A program made the position numbers and the translations under genes. Of a stretch of 64,000 nt of DNA, positions 35,008-44,307 are shown in pieces (position 1 is the first letter of the stretch; every line of letters starts with the position of its first letter). Under the pieces are notes generated by a model that made no database searches, was not told where the DNA came from, and was given only the letters and a program-made list of their open reading frames with translations. This DNA is from Carnobacterium jeotgali MS3 (GTDB lineage: Bacteria > Bacillota > Bacilli > Lactobacillales > Carnobacteriaceae). The stretch is taken from positions 186,001-250,000 of the forward strand of contig NZ_JQNF01000003.1 of the NCBI RefSeq assembly GCF_000745125.1, in the 5' to 3' direction.

Positions 35008-35967
35008 ATGACCTACACCCATCTTACCACTGAAGAACTTGTAATGATAGAAGCTTATTTCCATCAAAAAATTTCTGTTTTGAAAATTGCCACCTACATT
35101 GGCCGTTCACGTCAGACGATTCATAACGTAGTTACTTTCCTAAGGAAAGGTTACACGGCTCTTGATTACTTTAAACAATACAAAGAAAATAAGAAGCGCT
35201 GCGGTAGACATCCTATTACCTTACCCAATGACCAACAAGAATATATTCAAAAGATGGTTGCTCAAGGATGGACTCCAGATGTGATTATTGGTCGTGCAGA
35301 AAGGTTCATCGCTTGTTCCTCACGCACCTTGTACCGACAGTTCAAACAAGGGCTCTTTGATCAAACAACTCTTCCTATGAAAGGAAAACGTAAACCAAAC
35401 GGTCATAAAGAAAAACGAGGGAAACAAGCTTTCAAAAGAAATATATCTGAAAGATTAACGGATTATCCTCAATTTGAAGACGAGTTTGGTCATCTAGAAG
35501 GAGACACTATTGTTGGCATTCATCATAAAAGTGCTGTAATCACATTGGTTGAACGGATTTCAAAAGCCATTATTACTTTGAAGCCCAATGGGCGTAAAGC
35601 ACAAGATGTTGAAGAAGCTATAAACAACTGGTTCCAATGTATTCCAAGAAATCTCTTCAAATCCATTACGTTTGATTGTGGAAAAGAGTTTTCCAACTGG
35701 AAAACCATTAGTAATCTAAATGATGTTGCTATTTACTTTGCTGATCCAGGAACTCCATCCCAGCGAGCTTTAAACGAGCATTCTAATGGACTGCTTCGAA
35801 AAGACGGTTTACCGAAAGAAATGGATTTTAACCAAGTTGATCAATCTTTTGTCTCTGCAGTCGCTTCAGTAAGAAATCAGATCCCAAGAAAATCTTTACA
35901 GTATCTGACACCGTTAGAAGTATTTTTAAATTACATTAATGAGTGGGAACTGTCTAACTTAATTTGA
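35008..35967 (+). CDS. IS30-family transposase
   Basis: 319 residues and intact. The N-terminal helix-turn-helix (HLTTEELVMIE, then ATYIGRSRQTIHN) binds the ends. The catalytic triad is visible with the exact DD(33)E spacing: Asp166 (EGDTIVG), Asp223 (TFDCGKEF) and Glu257 (NEHSNG). SD AGGAG lies before the ATG. The stop TGA lies inside the right inverted repeat, typical of compact IS elements. It appears able to transpose. Confidence 0.95.
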   Translation: MTYTHLTTEELVMIEAYFHQKISVLKIATYIGRSRQTIHNVVTFLRKGYTALDYFKQYKENKKRCGRHPITLPNDQQEYIQKMVAQGWTPDVIIGRAERFIACSSRTLYRQFKQGLFDQTTLPMKGKRKPNGHKEKRGKQAFKRNISERLTDYPQFEDEFGHLEGDTIVGIHHKSAVITLVERISKAIITLKPNGRKAQDVEEAINNWFQCIPRNLFKSITFDCGKEFSNWKTISNLNDVAIYFADPGTPSQRALNEHSNGLLRKDGLPKEMDFNQVDQSFVSAVASVRNQIPRKSLQYLTPLEVFLNYINEWELSNLI

Positions 35968-35970
35968 CAA
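35951..35970 (-). repeat. IS30 right inverted repeat
   Basis: 20-bp terminal repeat that pairs with 34919-34938; it overlaps the transposase stop. Confidence 0.85.
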
Positions 35971-36088
35971 ACGAAATCCGTTAATAGTAGAATGAAGGTG
36001 TTGAAACTTTATGAGCAATTTTACATTTTTCTTAATCATTCCCCACTATTAAAGAATTGAAAACTCTAAAAAAAAAAGAGGGATTATT

Positions 36089-37648
36089 ATGTATGAAGTA
36101 TTAGAAGCAAATGAACGTAGACGATTAAAGGTCCTTGAGTATCTTTATAGCCGTGATGATTGGATTCCTTTAAGAGAACTAGCCCAAAAGACAGGTAGTT
36201 CTGAGCGAATTTTAAAACAGGATATGATTCAATTGCGCGAATACTATTCTATTGAAGTTCTACAAACTTCTCATCGCGGTATCCGTTTTGTTTTTCCTCC
36301 CTATCAAAGTATTGATGGTATTTACCGTGCCATTTTAAAGGACAGTATTGCTTTTAATTTTATTGAAAAATTGTTTTATGATGATACCAAAACAGTTTTC
36401 GAATTAGCAGAAGAACTGTTCATTAGCTCGTCTACTTTATTTCGCATAATAAAAAAATTAAATGGTTCATTAAAAAAGTATTATGTCCAAATTCAAACAC
36501 ATCCTTGTAAAATGATTAGCGAAAACGAAGATACGATTCGTTACTTTTATCTTAATTACTTTTCAGAACGATATAGTAATCTTGAATGGCCACATAAGGC
36601 AATTAATCAAGAAATTTATGAACAATTGTTGTTTCTGATAATGAAAGAAAATAACATTAATATAGACCTAGCTGACTTTAGCCGCCTAAAACTATGGACT
36701 GTTATTTCTTTTGTACGTACTCAGCAAGGAAACTATACACAAATCGCCTCTTCAAATTATACAAAAATGATTCCAGATTTTTCTAAGTTCCACCCTGCCG
36801 TAGCTACGATTGAAAAGACATTAGGAATTTCATTAGACAAAGATTTTCTTGAGCAAGTATTTTCAGTCTTTATCAATAATGATTTTGTACTAACGTATGA
36901 TTCTTTACTGGAAGATGCACAAACTAATCCATTTATCGAAAAAAACATTTCTGTCCATCGTGATTTGCTTACTAACCTGTCTAATCACCTAAGGATTCCG
37001 ATACCAAATTTAAATCAGTTAATTAAAGAAATGTATAACATTACACATCTTGTTTTCAAGTCAAAATCAGGTCACTATTTGCCTTCTTTTATTTTATTTG
37101 ACCAAAAAAAATTCTTCATTCAATCGATTGAAGAGCTTTTTCCTGATTTTGTAAAAGAAGTTCTTACTACTTTAAAACGATATGAAAAAATAATGGAACT
37201 AACCTATAACGAATCAGCACGATACGAAATAATGTATACTTTGATTATCCATTGGGAACATCTGATACCAGAATTGTATAAACGAAAAGAAAAAGTTCAT
37301 CTTCTAATCGTAAGCAGTTTTGATCTTGAACATGCTAAAATGATCCAAGATTTGTTGCATCACTATTTCAAAGAAGACATTTACACTGAAATATATGAAG
37401 AGCCCATTTTTTCACTGAAAGACGTGAAAAAAAGGCCATACGATATTCTGGTGACAACATTCCCTATCCCATTAAAAAATATAGGTGAAGTAGGAAACTA
37501 CATTTGTATTCAAATCATGCCTACAAAACGAAATATGTATGCGCTTAGCGAAGAAATCGCACTGCGCTCCAAATTGAAGCATCATCCCACTAAAAAATCA
37601 TCAAAAAAATTCCGCTTAGTTTTAGAAGGGAAACCATTTACTCATTAA
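36089..37648 (+). CDS. Mga-like transcriptional regulator
   Basis: 519 residues. Two N-terminal winged helix-turn-helix motifs (about 18-60, and 100-125 with ELAEELFISSSTLFRIIKKL) match the HTH_Mga/Mga domain. A long helical middle resembles PRD-like domains, and a C-terminal EIIB-like fold (HLLIVSSFDLEHAKMI near 407) completes the Mga/AtxA layout. Such regulators often respond to PTS phosphorylation. SD GAGGG is 6 nt before the ATG. It has no obvious target next door: upstream is the IS30 element, downstream is the convergent ribose operon. IS insertion may have separated it from former partners. Confidence 0.82.
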   Translation: MYEVLEANERRRLKVLEYLYSRDDWIPLRELAQKTGSSERILKQDMIQLREYYSIEVLQTSHRGIRFVFPPYQSIDGIYRAILKDSIAFNFIEKLFYDDTKTVFELAEELFISSSTLFRIIKKLNGSLKKYYVQIQTHPCKMISENEDTIRYFYLNYFSERYSNLEWPHKAINQEIYEQLLFLIMKENNINIDLADFSRLKLWTVISFVRTQQGNYTQIASSNYTKMIPDFSKFHPAVATIEKTLGISLDKDFLEQVFSVFINNDFVLTYDSLLEDAQTNPFIEKNISVHRDLLTNLSNHLRIPIPNLNQLIKEMYNITHLVFKSKSGHYLPSFILFDQKKFFIQSIEELFPDFVKEVLTTLKRYEKIMELTYNESARYEIMYTLIIHWEHLIPELYKRKEKVHLLIVSSFDLEHAKMIQDLLHHYFKEDIYTEIYEEPIFSLKDVKKRPYDILVTTFPIPLKNIGEVGNYICIQIMPTKRNMYALSEEIALRSKLKHHPTKKSSKKFRLVLEGKPFTH

Positions 37649-37799
37649 TTTTTTTGAACGATACTTTTTAGTGTGGATAGATGAATTTAGTTCTTGCTTA
37701 ACATTCTGGAGGAATAGGAATACTTGTAGTCCTGTAAAATAGTCAACCCTATTTGATAAAGAGCTACTTTTTTTGGTCCAGTTACTTTCTTTGATAAAG

Positions 37800-37839
37800 C
37801 AAAAAAAGCTTGGACAAATTTGTCCAAGCTTTTTTTTTG
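37800..37839. terminator. Bidirectional terminator between Mga-like gene and rbsB
   Basis: A perfect 18-bp inverted repeat (37801-37818 with 37819-37836, essentially AAAAAAAGCTTGGACAAA and its complement) with A- and T-runs, between convergent genes. Confidence 0.88.
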
Positions 37840-37846
37840 CGTTTTA

Positions 37847-38785
37847 TTACTCTTCACTTTTAACCAATTCTAATGGTGAAGCAATGTATTCTTCAATTGT
37901 TTCGCCAGAGAAGTAATCAAAGGCTGCTTGCATAGCAAGTTTACCCATTTCTTCTGGTTGTTGTGCAACAGTTGCACTTAATCTGCCATCTTCAACAGCT
38001 TTGATCCCATCTTCTGTGCCATCAAAACCAACAACTTGAATTTCGCCTGTTTTTCCAGCAGATTGAATCGCTTCAATTGCCCCTAATGCCATTTCATCAT
38101 TTTGAGCAAAAACGGCTTGGATATCAGGGTTTGCTTGTAACATGTTTTCCATAACGGTTAATCCTTCAGCACGGTCAAAGTTAGCTGTTTGGCTATCTAA
38201 GACGTTTAATGATTTTTCAGCAACATTTGTGAATCCTTCGCCACGTTCTCGCGTTGCAGATGCTCCTGGGACACCTTCTAATTGAACGGTATTTACGTCT
38301 GTTCCTGAAATTTCTTCAATGTATTTAGCAGCCATTTCGCCACCTTCAACGTTATCAGAAGCCACTAAAGTTAAAACTTCTCCGCCATCACTTGAACGGT
38401 CAATTGTAATTACCGGTATACCTGCTGCATTTGCAGACTCAACAGCAGGTGTAATAGCTGCTGAATCAACTGGGTTGATTAATAGAATATCTACCCCTTG
38501 TTGAATCAAGTCGTCAATATCATTTGTTTGTTTAGCTGTGTCATCTTGAGCATCAACACTTTTCACTTTAGTGCCTTGTTCATCTGCTAAATCAGTAATC
38601 CCTTGTTCAAGTGAAACGAAAAACGGATTGTTCAATGTTGAAATTGAAACGCCCACAACCAATTCAGATGTATCTTTTTCTTCAACTGGGCCACTCTCTG
38701 TTTTGTTTTCCCCTTCCAAAGTTGCCGCCCCACATCCTGCAATAAATAAAGCTGCTGCTGTTGCTAATCCAATTAATTTTTTCAT
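37847..38785 (-). CDS. rbsB: Ribose ABC transporter substrate-binding lipoprotein
   Basis: 312 residues. The signal peptide has lipobox FIAGC with lipidated Cys18, then a type-I periplasmic-binding fold: VGVSISTLNNPFF near 44, DDLIQQGVDILLINPVD near 90 and VVGFDGTEDGIKAV near 245. It binds D-ribose outside and hands it to RbsC. It is the last gene of rbsRKDACB, the same order as Bacillus subtilis, 13 bp after rbsC, with SD AGGAGG. Confidence 0.95.
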   Translation of the reverse strand: MKKLIGLATAAALFIAGCGAATLEGENKTESGPVEEKDTSELVVGVSISTLNNPFFVSLEQGITDLADEQGTKVKSVDAQDDTAKQTNDIDDLIQQGVDILLINPVDSAAITPAVESANAAGIPVITIDRSSDGGEVLTLVASDNVEGGEMAAKYIEEISGTDVNTVQLEGVPGASATRERGEGFTNVAEKSLNVLDSQTANFDRAEGLTVMENMLQANPDIQAVFAQNDEMALGAIEAIQSAGKTGEIQVVGFDGTEDGIKAVEDGRLSATVAQQPEEMGKLAMQAAFDYFSGETIEEYIASPLELVKSEE

Positions 38786-38798
38786 CTTCTTATTCCTC

Positions 38799-39770
38799 CT
38801 ATTTTTTGTTTTTTCTGTCTAATAACACTGCGATGATAATAACAATACCCTTAACAACTTGTTGATAGAAACTTGAAATGCCCAACAAATTCATACCGTT
38901 GTTCAATGTTCCAATGATTAATGCCCCAATCAATGTCCCAACTAATCTTCCACGTCCACCTGATAAACTTGTTCCACCTAATACTACAGAAGCAATTGCA
39001 TCCATTTCATAAGATGTACCAGCAGTTGGTTGTGCAGAATCCAATCGAGAAGTAATAATGATACCTGCTAAAGAAGCCATTAATCCGGATAAAGCGTAAA
39101 TGCCTGTTTTGATGCGGTCGTTTTTAATACCTGCAATAAATGAAGCTTTTTCATTCCCTCCTATCGCAAATGTTTTTCTACCAAAAGTCATTTTGTGTAA
39201 CAGGATATACAATAAGATAAAACTGATAATCATCAACACTACTGGGAACGGAATACCTAATAAATAGCCACGTCCGACAAATTTGAAAATAAAGCTGTCA
39301 CCAATTCCCGTAATTGGATTTCCATCCGTATAAACCAGTGTTAACCCTCTATAAATAGTCATTGTTGCAAGAGTCGCAATAAAAGGAGCCATTTTACCTT
39401 TAGTAATTAACAATCCATTGACTGCTCCAAAAATTGTTCCCGTTAGTAAACTTAATACCATAGCTAGTATCGGATCTAAACCGGATGCAATTGCTCCAGC
39501 CATTAAAGCACTGCTTAACGCTAACGTTGATCCGACTGATAAATCGATTCCGCCTGTAATAATGACAAAGGTCATCCCAAAAGCGATTAACGCATTTGTT
39601 GAGACTTGTCTCAGCAGATTTAGTAGATTTGTTGGTGCAATAAAACTAGGGTTCACAATAGTTACCAAGATAATCAGCACGATAAGCGCTAGAAATGGAC
39701 CAAGTTTTCCAATATAATCTTTGGGACTTCCTTTTTTCTTTTCTGTTTTTACTGTATTTGTTTCTACCAT
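38799..39770 (-). CDS. rbsC: Ribose ABC transporter permease
   Basis: 323 residues with 8-10 membrane helices. Branched-chain/ribose permease motifs are visible: FVIITGGIDLSVGS near 63-76 and DAIASVVLGGTSLSGGRG near 245. The protein dimerises to form the pore. It begins 1 bp after the rbsA stop with SD GGGAGGG. Length is normal. Confidence 0.95.
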   Translation of the reverse strand: MVETNTVKTEKKKGSPKDYIGKLGPFLALIVLIILVTIVNPSFIAPTNLLNLLRQVSTNALIAFGMTFVIITGGIDLSVGSTLALSSALMAGAIASGLDPILAMVLSLLTGTIFGAVNGLLITKGKMAPFIATLATMTIYRGLTLVYTDGNPITGIGDSFIFKFVGRGYLLGIPFPVVLMIISFILLYILLHKMTFGRKTFAIGGNEKASFIAGIKNDRIKTGIYALSGLMASLAGIIITSRLDSAQPTAGTSYEMDAIASVVLGGTSLSGGRGRLVGTLIGALIIGTLNNGMNLLGISSFYQQVVKGIVIIIAVLLDRKNKK

Positions 39771-39771
39771 C

Positions 39772-41253
39772 TTAGTACCCTCCCGTTGCGAGTTTCATTA
39801 TTTTTTCTTCTGTTGCTTCTGTTTTGCTCAGTTCTCCGGCGACGTGACCTTCATGAATCACAATCACACGGTCGCTCACACCTAAGATTTCTGGTAAATC
39901 ACTGGATACCATAATGATGGCAACGCCTCTGTCGGCTAATTCATTCATCAATTGATAAATTTCACGTTTTGCTCCAACGTCGACTCCTCGTGTCGGTTCA
40001 TCTAAAATCAAGACTTTTGAACCAATTCCGATCCATTTAGCTAATACGACTTTTTGCTGATTTCCACCTGATAAACTAGAAACGCTGTCAAATTGGTTTT
40101 CTGCTTTAACATGCAACCGTTCCATCAATAATTGTGCAAAATCAATTTCGGCTTTTGTATCAATCAAACCTTTTTTACTAAACCCGTCAATCGATGGCAA
40201 ACTGATATTGTCACGAATAGAGTAATCTAAGATTAATCCTTCTTCTTTACGGTTTTCAGTTAAAAAACCGATGCCTTTTGAAATAGCTGTACTTGGACTC
40301 TTGATCGTTATTTTTTCACCTTCAAGGTAAATATCACCTTGATCCAGTTCATCGATTCCAAATATACTGCGCATGATTTCTGTTCTTCCTGCACCCATTA
40401 ACCCTGAAAAACCAACAATTTCACCAGATTTAACCGTAAAAGAAATATCTTTAAAACGATTTGCTTGCGTCAATCCTTTTGTTTCAAATACGACTTCTCC
40501 TATTTTTGAATGTTTCTTTGGATAATAGTCTTCCAAATCACGCCCAACCATTTTGCGCACCACTTCGTCATTTGTGGTTTCTTTTGTTAATGCTGTATCA
40601 ATCGATACGCCATCGCGCATAACCGTGATCCGGTCGCTGATTTTAAAAATTTCTTCCATTCGATGAGAGATATAAATAATAGCAACTTTTTTACTTTTTA
40701 ACGTATGAATGATTTTAAACAATACATCAATTTCTCTTTCAGTCAAAGCAGCTGTCGGCTCATCCATAATAATTACTTGAGCATTAGTCATTAAAGATTT
40801 GGCAATTTCAATCATTTGCTGTTGTCCTACAGAAAGTTGTTTAACGTCTTGATCCAAATCAATTTTGACACCTAAATCATCAAATGTCGCTTCAGCAAGC
40901 GTTCTCATTTCTTTTGTTTTGACCCAACCTAATGACGTTTTCAATTCTTTTCCGATAAACAAATTTTCTAGTACCGTCATTTCCGGCCACGTATTCATTT
41001 CTTGATGAATGAAACTGACCCCATGTTCTTCCGCTTCTTTTGGATTATCAAACCGTTTGTTTTCACCATTGATACTAATCTCGCCAGCGTCCGCTTTATG
41101 CAGCCCGGTCAAAATATTCATCAAAGTCGATTTTCCAGCGCCATTTTCGCCCATCAACGCATGAACTTCTCCAGCTTGAATATCAAAGTCAACTCCTCGA
41201 AGGACAGAGTTGCTGCCAAAACTTTTTCTAATGCCAGTCATTTTTACTTCCAT
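39772..41253 (-). CDS. rbsA: Ribose ABC transporter ATP-binding protein (two ABC domains)
   Basis: 493 residues with two tandem ATPase domains. The first has Walker A GENGAGKST near 35, signature LSVGQQQM and Walker B VIIMDEPTAAL. The second has a degenerate Walker A (GLMGAGRTE near 288) but good LSGGNQQKV and LILDEPTRGVD. This is typical of sugar-type CUT2 ATPases. A GTG three codons upstream exists, but GGAGG lies 8 nt before the ATG at 41251-41253. It lies between rbsD and rbsC. Confidence 0.95.
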   Translation of the reverse strand: MEVKMTGIRKSFGSNSVLRGVDFDIQAGEVHALMGENGAGKSTLMNILTGLHKADAGEISINGENKRFDNPKEAEEHGVSFIHQEMNTWPEMTVLENLFIGKELKTSLGWVKTKEMRTLAEATFDDLGVKIDLDQDVKQLSVGQQQMIEIAKSLMTNAQVIIMDEPTAALTEREIDVLFKIIHTLKSKKVAIIYISHRMEEIFKISDRITVMRDGVSIDTALTKETTNDEVVRKMVGRDLEDYYPKKHSKIGEVVFETKGLTQANRFKDISFTVKSGEIVGFSGLMGAGRTEIMRSIFGIDELDQGDIYLEGEKITIKSPSTAISKGIGFLTENRKEEGLILDYSIRDNISLPSIDGFSKKGLIDTKAEIDFAQLLMERLHVKAENQFDSVSSLSGGNQQKVVLAKWIGIGSKVLILDEPTRGVDVGAKREIYQLMNELADRGVAIIMVSSDLPEILGVSDRVIVIHEGHVAGELSKTEATEEKIMKLATGGY

Positions 41254-41265
41254 CTGATACACCTC

Positions 41266-41664
41266 CTAAAATAGAACACCTGATTGCAATATGATGTTGG
41301 AATACGGTGTTGCTTCACCTGTTCGAATAACAACTTTCACGTCTTTTAACTGTTGCTTAAATGCTTCATGACTTACATATGTGATGGCTTCATTGTCTTT
41401 CAATTCTGCTTTAACTGCTGCTAATTGTTTGGGATTTTGGTCTTTGATTTCTTCTGCTAAAACAACTGTTTCAACCTTCATATCACTTAAGACAACTTGT
41501 AAAACAGATAAGAAAGAAGGTTCAGATAAAAACAATGCTAAGTCGATCTTTTTCACTCCATCTGGTACAGGCAACCCTGCATCTCCAATCGCAATTTTAT
41601 CTGTATGCCCTAAATCTACTAATACTTTTGCAATGTCGCTATTTAATATTCCATGTTTTTTCAT
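41266..41664 (-). CDS. rbsD: D-ribose pyranase
   Basis: 132 residues. RbsD converts beta-pyranose ribose to the furanose form that RbsK needs. The conserved start KKHGILNSDIAKVL, catalytic His20 (VDLGH) and GDAGLPVP are present. The ATG at 41662-41664 has AAAGAGAG upstream; a GTG three codons earlier is less likely. It overlaps the end of rbsK by 26 bp, so translation is coupled. Confidence 0.95.
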   Translation of the reverse strand: MKKHGILNSDIAKVLVDLGHTDKIAIGDAGLPVPDGVKKIDLALFLSEPSFLSVLQVVLSDMKVETVVLAEEIKDQNPKQLAAVKAELKDNEAITYVSHEAFKQQLKDVKVVIRTGEATPYSNIILQSGVLF

Positions 41665-42544
41665 AATGTTCACTCTCTTTCATTTCTGCTAGCGTCGGCA
41701 TTCCACCTTGAGCGCCAAATTTTTGAATCGATAATGAAGCAGCTAAGTTTCCAAAACGAATACTAGCTTCCATATCCAAACCAGCCGTAAGGGCTACTGC
41801 AAAGGCTCCATTAAAGGTATCTCCTGCGCCTGTTGTGTCTATTGGATTTACCTTATAAGAAGAAATGTGTTTTTCACTCGTTCCATCATGGTAGTAAACC
41901 CCTTTAGAACCCATGGTCACAATCAATTGATTGGGGAATTTTGCTAATCCTTCAGAAATAGTCATTTCTGGAAAGAGTAAGTTAAACTCACTTTCATTGG
42001 GTGTCAAATACGTTGCTTTTTCTAAAACACTTTGGTTAACCTCTCTAGCAGGTGCTGGGTTATAGATGACTTTGATCTGTTGAGCAAAACAGAAGTCGAT
42101 AATTTTTTCAACGACTGCTTGCGGCAATTCGTTTTGCACAACCACAATGTCACTAGACTCGATTAATTCATTCAATTTTTCCATTCGATTGTTGTCGATT
42201 GCGTTGTTCGCACCTGGTATATAAACAATGGCATTATCTCCATCCACGATAGTGATATGAGCAGATCCAGATGGCACGTGTGTAACGGGTTCCACATAGT
42301 CCGTATGAATCTTATTTTTGGTCAAATTATGAATCAATTCTTTTCCGAATAGATCCGTTCCAACCGTTCCCGCCATATAAACCTCTCCACCTAAACGAGC
42401 ACTGGCTACAGCTTGATTGGCTCCTTTCCCGCCAAATGTAGTACTAAAATCATTCCCAGTAATGGTTTCTCCCACTTCAGGTCTTTTATCAGCAGTCACT
42501 ACAAAGTCTGTTGAAATGCTGCCTATCACTGCTATTTTACTCAT
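41639..42544 (-). CDS. rbsK: Ribokinase
   Basis: 301-residue PfkB-family kinase making ribose-5-phosphate. GGKGANQAVASARLGG near 38 is the sugar-binding signature and NPIDTTGAGDTFNGAF near 237 holds the anion hole and catalytic Asp. The start is the ATG in ATGAGTAA, which overlaps the rbsR stop by 8 nt; AAGGA lies 5 nt upstream. An ATG two codons earlier is too close to the SD. Confidence 0.95.
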   Translation of the reverse strand: MSKIAVIGSISTDFVVTADKRPEVGETITGNDFSTTFGGKGANQAVASARLGGEVYMAGTVGTDLFGKELIHNLTKNKIHTDYVEPVTHVPSGSAHITIVDGDNAIVYIPGANNAIDNNRMEKLNELIESSDIVVVQNELPQAVVEKIIDFCFAQQIKVIYNPAPAREVNQSVLEKATYLTPNESEFNLLFPEMTISEGLAKFPNQLIVTMGSKGVYYHDGTSEKHISSYKVNPIDTTGAGDTFNGAFAVALTAGLDMEASIRFGNLAASLSIQKFGAQGGMPTLAEMKESEHYEKTWNIK

Positions 42545-43520
42545 CTTCATCCTTCTCTCTGACTGATTCTCTAATTTTTAACGTTACAGGCAATTGAATG
42601 CGACTGTTTGCAACAAACCCTTTTTCAAGAATGTCACATAATAATAGTGCTCCCTTGAAGCCTATTTCATAGGCAGGTTGAGCGATAGTCGACAATCCAG
42701 GATACATCATTCTGCTAAACGGCATATCATCATAACCGATAATCTGAAATTCTTCTGGAATGCGGCGTCCTCTTTTAATCGCTTCTTTCATTACCGCTAG
42801 TGCGTAAACATCATTTGAAGCGATGACACTATCTGCCAAAGGAAAAGCTTCGAAGAATTGTTCCGCCGTTTGTTCTGCTAATTCAAATTTAAAACTTGGC
42901 GTTTGAAATAGTCCATATGCCAATTGATACTCTTTTAAAACTTTCTCGTTCCCAGCTAAGCGAATCGCAGAACTTGGAACTTCTTTTGGTCCTACCATGA
43001 TCACAATCTCTTTTGGATTTCTTTTTGCAATTGCTTCTGCAGCTAACATGCCACCAGTGTAATCATCGGAATGTACCGCAAAATCTCGATTACTTTCAAC
43101 CCGATCGAGCATAACAAAAGGCATATTTCTTAAGTCTTTTCCATCCCCTTTAACAGCAGAGATCACACCAGCTATGTTATTTTGTGCGAAAATCTTTAGG
43201 TATTCTTTTCCTTTTTCTTCATCATCTTCTACGTTACCTAACAACAGACTATATCCTCGTTGATTCACACCGTCTTCTACGCCTTTAGCCATCAAAGGGA
43301 AAAACGGGTTCGCAATATCGGGCAATAATAAACCAATCAACTTTGATTTCTTTTGATACAAAGAACGAGCCACTTCATTAGGATAAAAATTTAACTCTTT
43401 AACGGCTGCTTCTACTTTTATGCGCGTTGCTTCACTGACATAACCGCTATTGTTAAGCGCCCTAGATACAGTAGCAACTGATACACCTGCTAATTTTGCT
43501 ACTTCTTTTATTGTTGTCAT
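42537..43520 (-). CDS. rbsR: LacI-family ribose operon repressor
   Basis: 327 residues. The N-terminal helix-turn-helix (IKEVAKLAGVSVATVSRALNN pattern, residues 3-23) with the hinge helix is followed by a sugar-binding domain (IGYDDMPFSRMMYPGL near 260). It is the first gene of rbsRKDACB and so autoregulates the operon. The likely operator is the inverted repeat TTAAC-AC-GTTAA at 43572-43583 over the -10. SD GAGGA lies 6 nt before the ATG. Confidence 0.93.
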   Translation of the reverse strand: MTTIKEVAKLAGVSVATVSRALNNSGYVSEATRIKVEAAVKELNFYPNEVARSLYQKKSKLIGLLLPDIANPFFPLMAKGVEDGVNQRGYSLLLGNVEDDEEKGKEYLKIFAQNNIAGVISAVKGDGKDLRNMPFVMLDRVESNRDFAVHSDDYTGGMLAAEAIAKRNPKEIVIMVGPKEVPSSAIRLAGNEKVLKEYQLAYGLFQTPSFKFELAEQTAEQFFEAFPLADSVIASNDVYALAVMKEAIKRGRRIPEEFQIIGYDDMPFSRMMYPGLSTIAQPAYEIGFKGALLLCDILEKGFVANSRIQLPVTLKIRESVREKDEDE

Positions 43521-43568
43521 GTTATTCCTCGCTTATTTTCAAAGTAATGTGGAACCGATTACACACAT

Positions 43569-43606
43569 AGCTTAACACGTTAAAAAAATATATGCAAGCG
43601 TTTTCT
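43569..43606 (-). promoter_or_regulatory. rbs promoter with cre site and RbsR operator candidate
   Basis: Minus-strand -35 TTGCAT (43592-43597), 17-nt spacer, -10 TAAGCT (43569-43574). ATGCAAGCGTTTTCT (43592-43606) is a perfect match to the cre consensus WTGNAANCGNWNNCW and covers the -35, so CcpA would block RNA polymerase. TTAACACGTTAA (43572-43583) has 5-bp arms and is the best RbsR operator candidate. Confidence 0.78.
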
Positions 43607-43677
43607 AAATCTTTTTTTAAGCGCTATAACGTTTAAAAAATAGAGGTTACTAGAGTCTCCTTAGACCACATTGCAGC

Positions 43678-43713
43678 AAAAAAGCATTCAAAGAAAGAAT
43701 TGAATGCTTTTTT
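43678..43713 (-). terminator. Terminator of the DHFR-family gene
   Basis: A perfect 14-bp inverted repeat (43678-43691 and 43700-43713, 8-nt loop) with flanking A/T-runs lies 13 bp after the stop. Confidence 0.85.
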
Positions 43714-43726
43714 AACACGTATGAAC

Positions 43727-44248
43727 TTATCGCTTACTATACTTCAAAATTACGATTCCGTTGTCTACTATATTTTCTTCCAGTCTCAATTCAATAGGGG
43801 GATGACCACCGTAAAACAATGGTCTCCCTTCTCCTAAAATCACCGGAATTAATCCAATAATGTACTCATCAATACAATTTTCTTTTAAAAATGCATTCAC
43901 TAATTGGCCGCCGCCGAAAAGCATGATATCTTTTCCTGGCTTTTGCTGTTCTGCTTTAATCACTTCAACGATGTCATTTCCACAAAATTTAATGTTATCA
44001 TAATCATTAATGGTTGAATGAGTAGCTACATAGACAGTCTGATTTTTAAATTCTAAATGCATATCTTGCTCGTAGCATTTTTTCCCCATCACCACTATAT
44101 CAATTTTTTCCAAGAGCGTTTCATAGTTGTACTCATTATCTGTATTTAAAGAACTGTCTTCATACCCTTTAATCAACTCATAACTGCCATCTTCATTGGC
44201 AATAAAGCCATCTAAACTCATCGCTAAATTCATAATAATTTTTCTCAT
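43727..44248 (-). CDS. Dihydrofolate reductase family protein (RibD C-terminal-like)
   Basis: 173 residues of the YyaP/YwjB family, which has the RibD C-terminal/DHFR fold. MSLDGFIA near residue 10, a VVMGKKCYEQ segment near 52, LFGGGQLVNAFL near 112 and the end motif VILGEGRPLF are present. These are NADPH-binding proteins of unknown substrate and not the essential folate enzyme. SD AAGGAG is 9 nt before the ATG. It follows the VOC protein by 59 bp, perhaps in the same transcript. Confidence 0.85.
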   Translation of the reverse strand: MRKIIMNLAMSLDGFIANEDGSYELIKGYEDSSLNTDNEYNYETLLEKIDIVVMGKKCYEQDMHLEFKNQTVYVATHSTINDYDNIKFCGNDIVEVIKAEQQKPGKDIMLFGGGQLVNAFLKENCIDEYIIGLIPVILGEGRPLFYGGHPPIELRLEENIVDNGIVILKYSKR

Positions 44249-44307
44249 TGTACCAACTCCTTTTTAATAAAAAGCCGAACCTTATTAAATCCGATTAAGC
44301 ATTTAAC

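Larger units (their letters stand above)
34919..35970 (+). mobile_element. IS30-family insertion sequence, complete
   Basis: 1052 bp bounded by 20-bp inverted repeats (left 34919-34938, right 35951-35970) that agree at 18 of 20 positions: left begins TTGTAAAATTAAG, right (inverted) TTGTCAAATTAAG. One intact transposase gene fills it. No clear 2-3 bp target duplication is visible at the edges. It lies between the beta-glucan operon promoter and the Mga-like gene. Confidence 0.88.
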
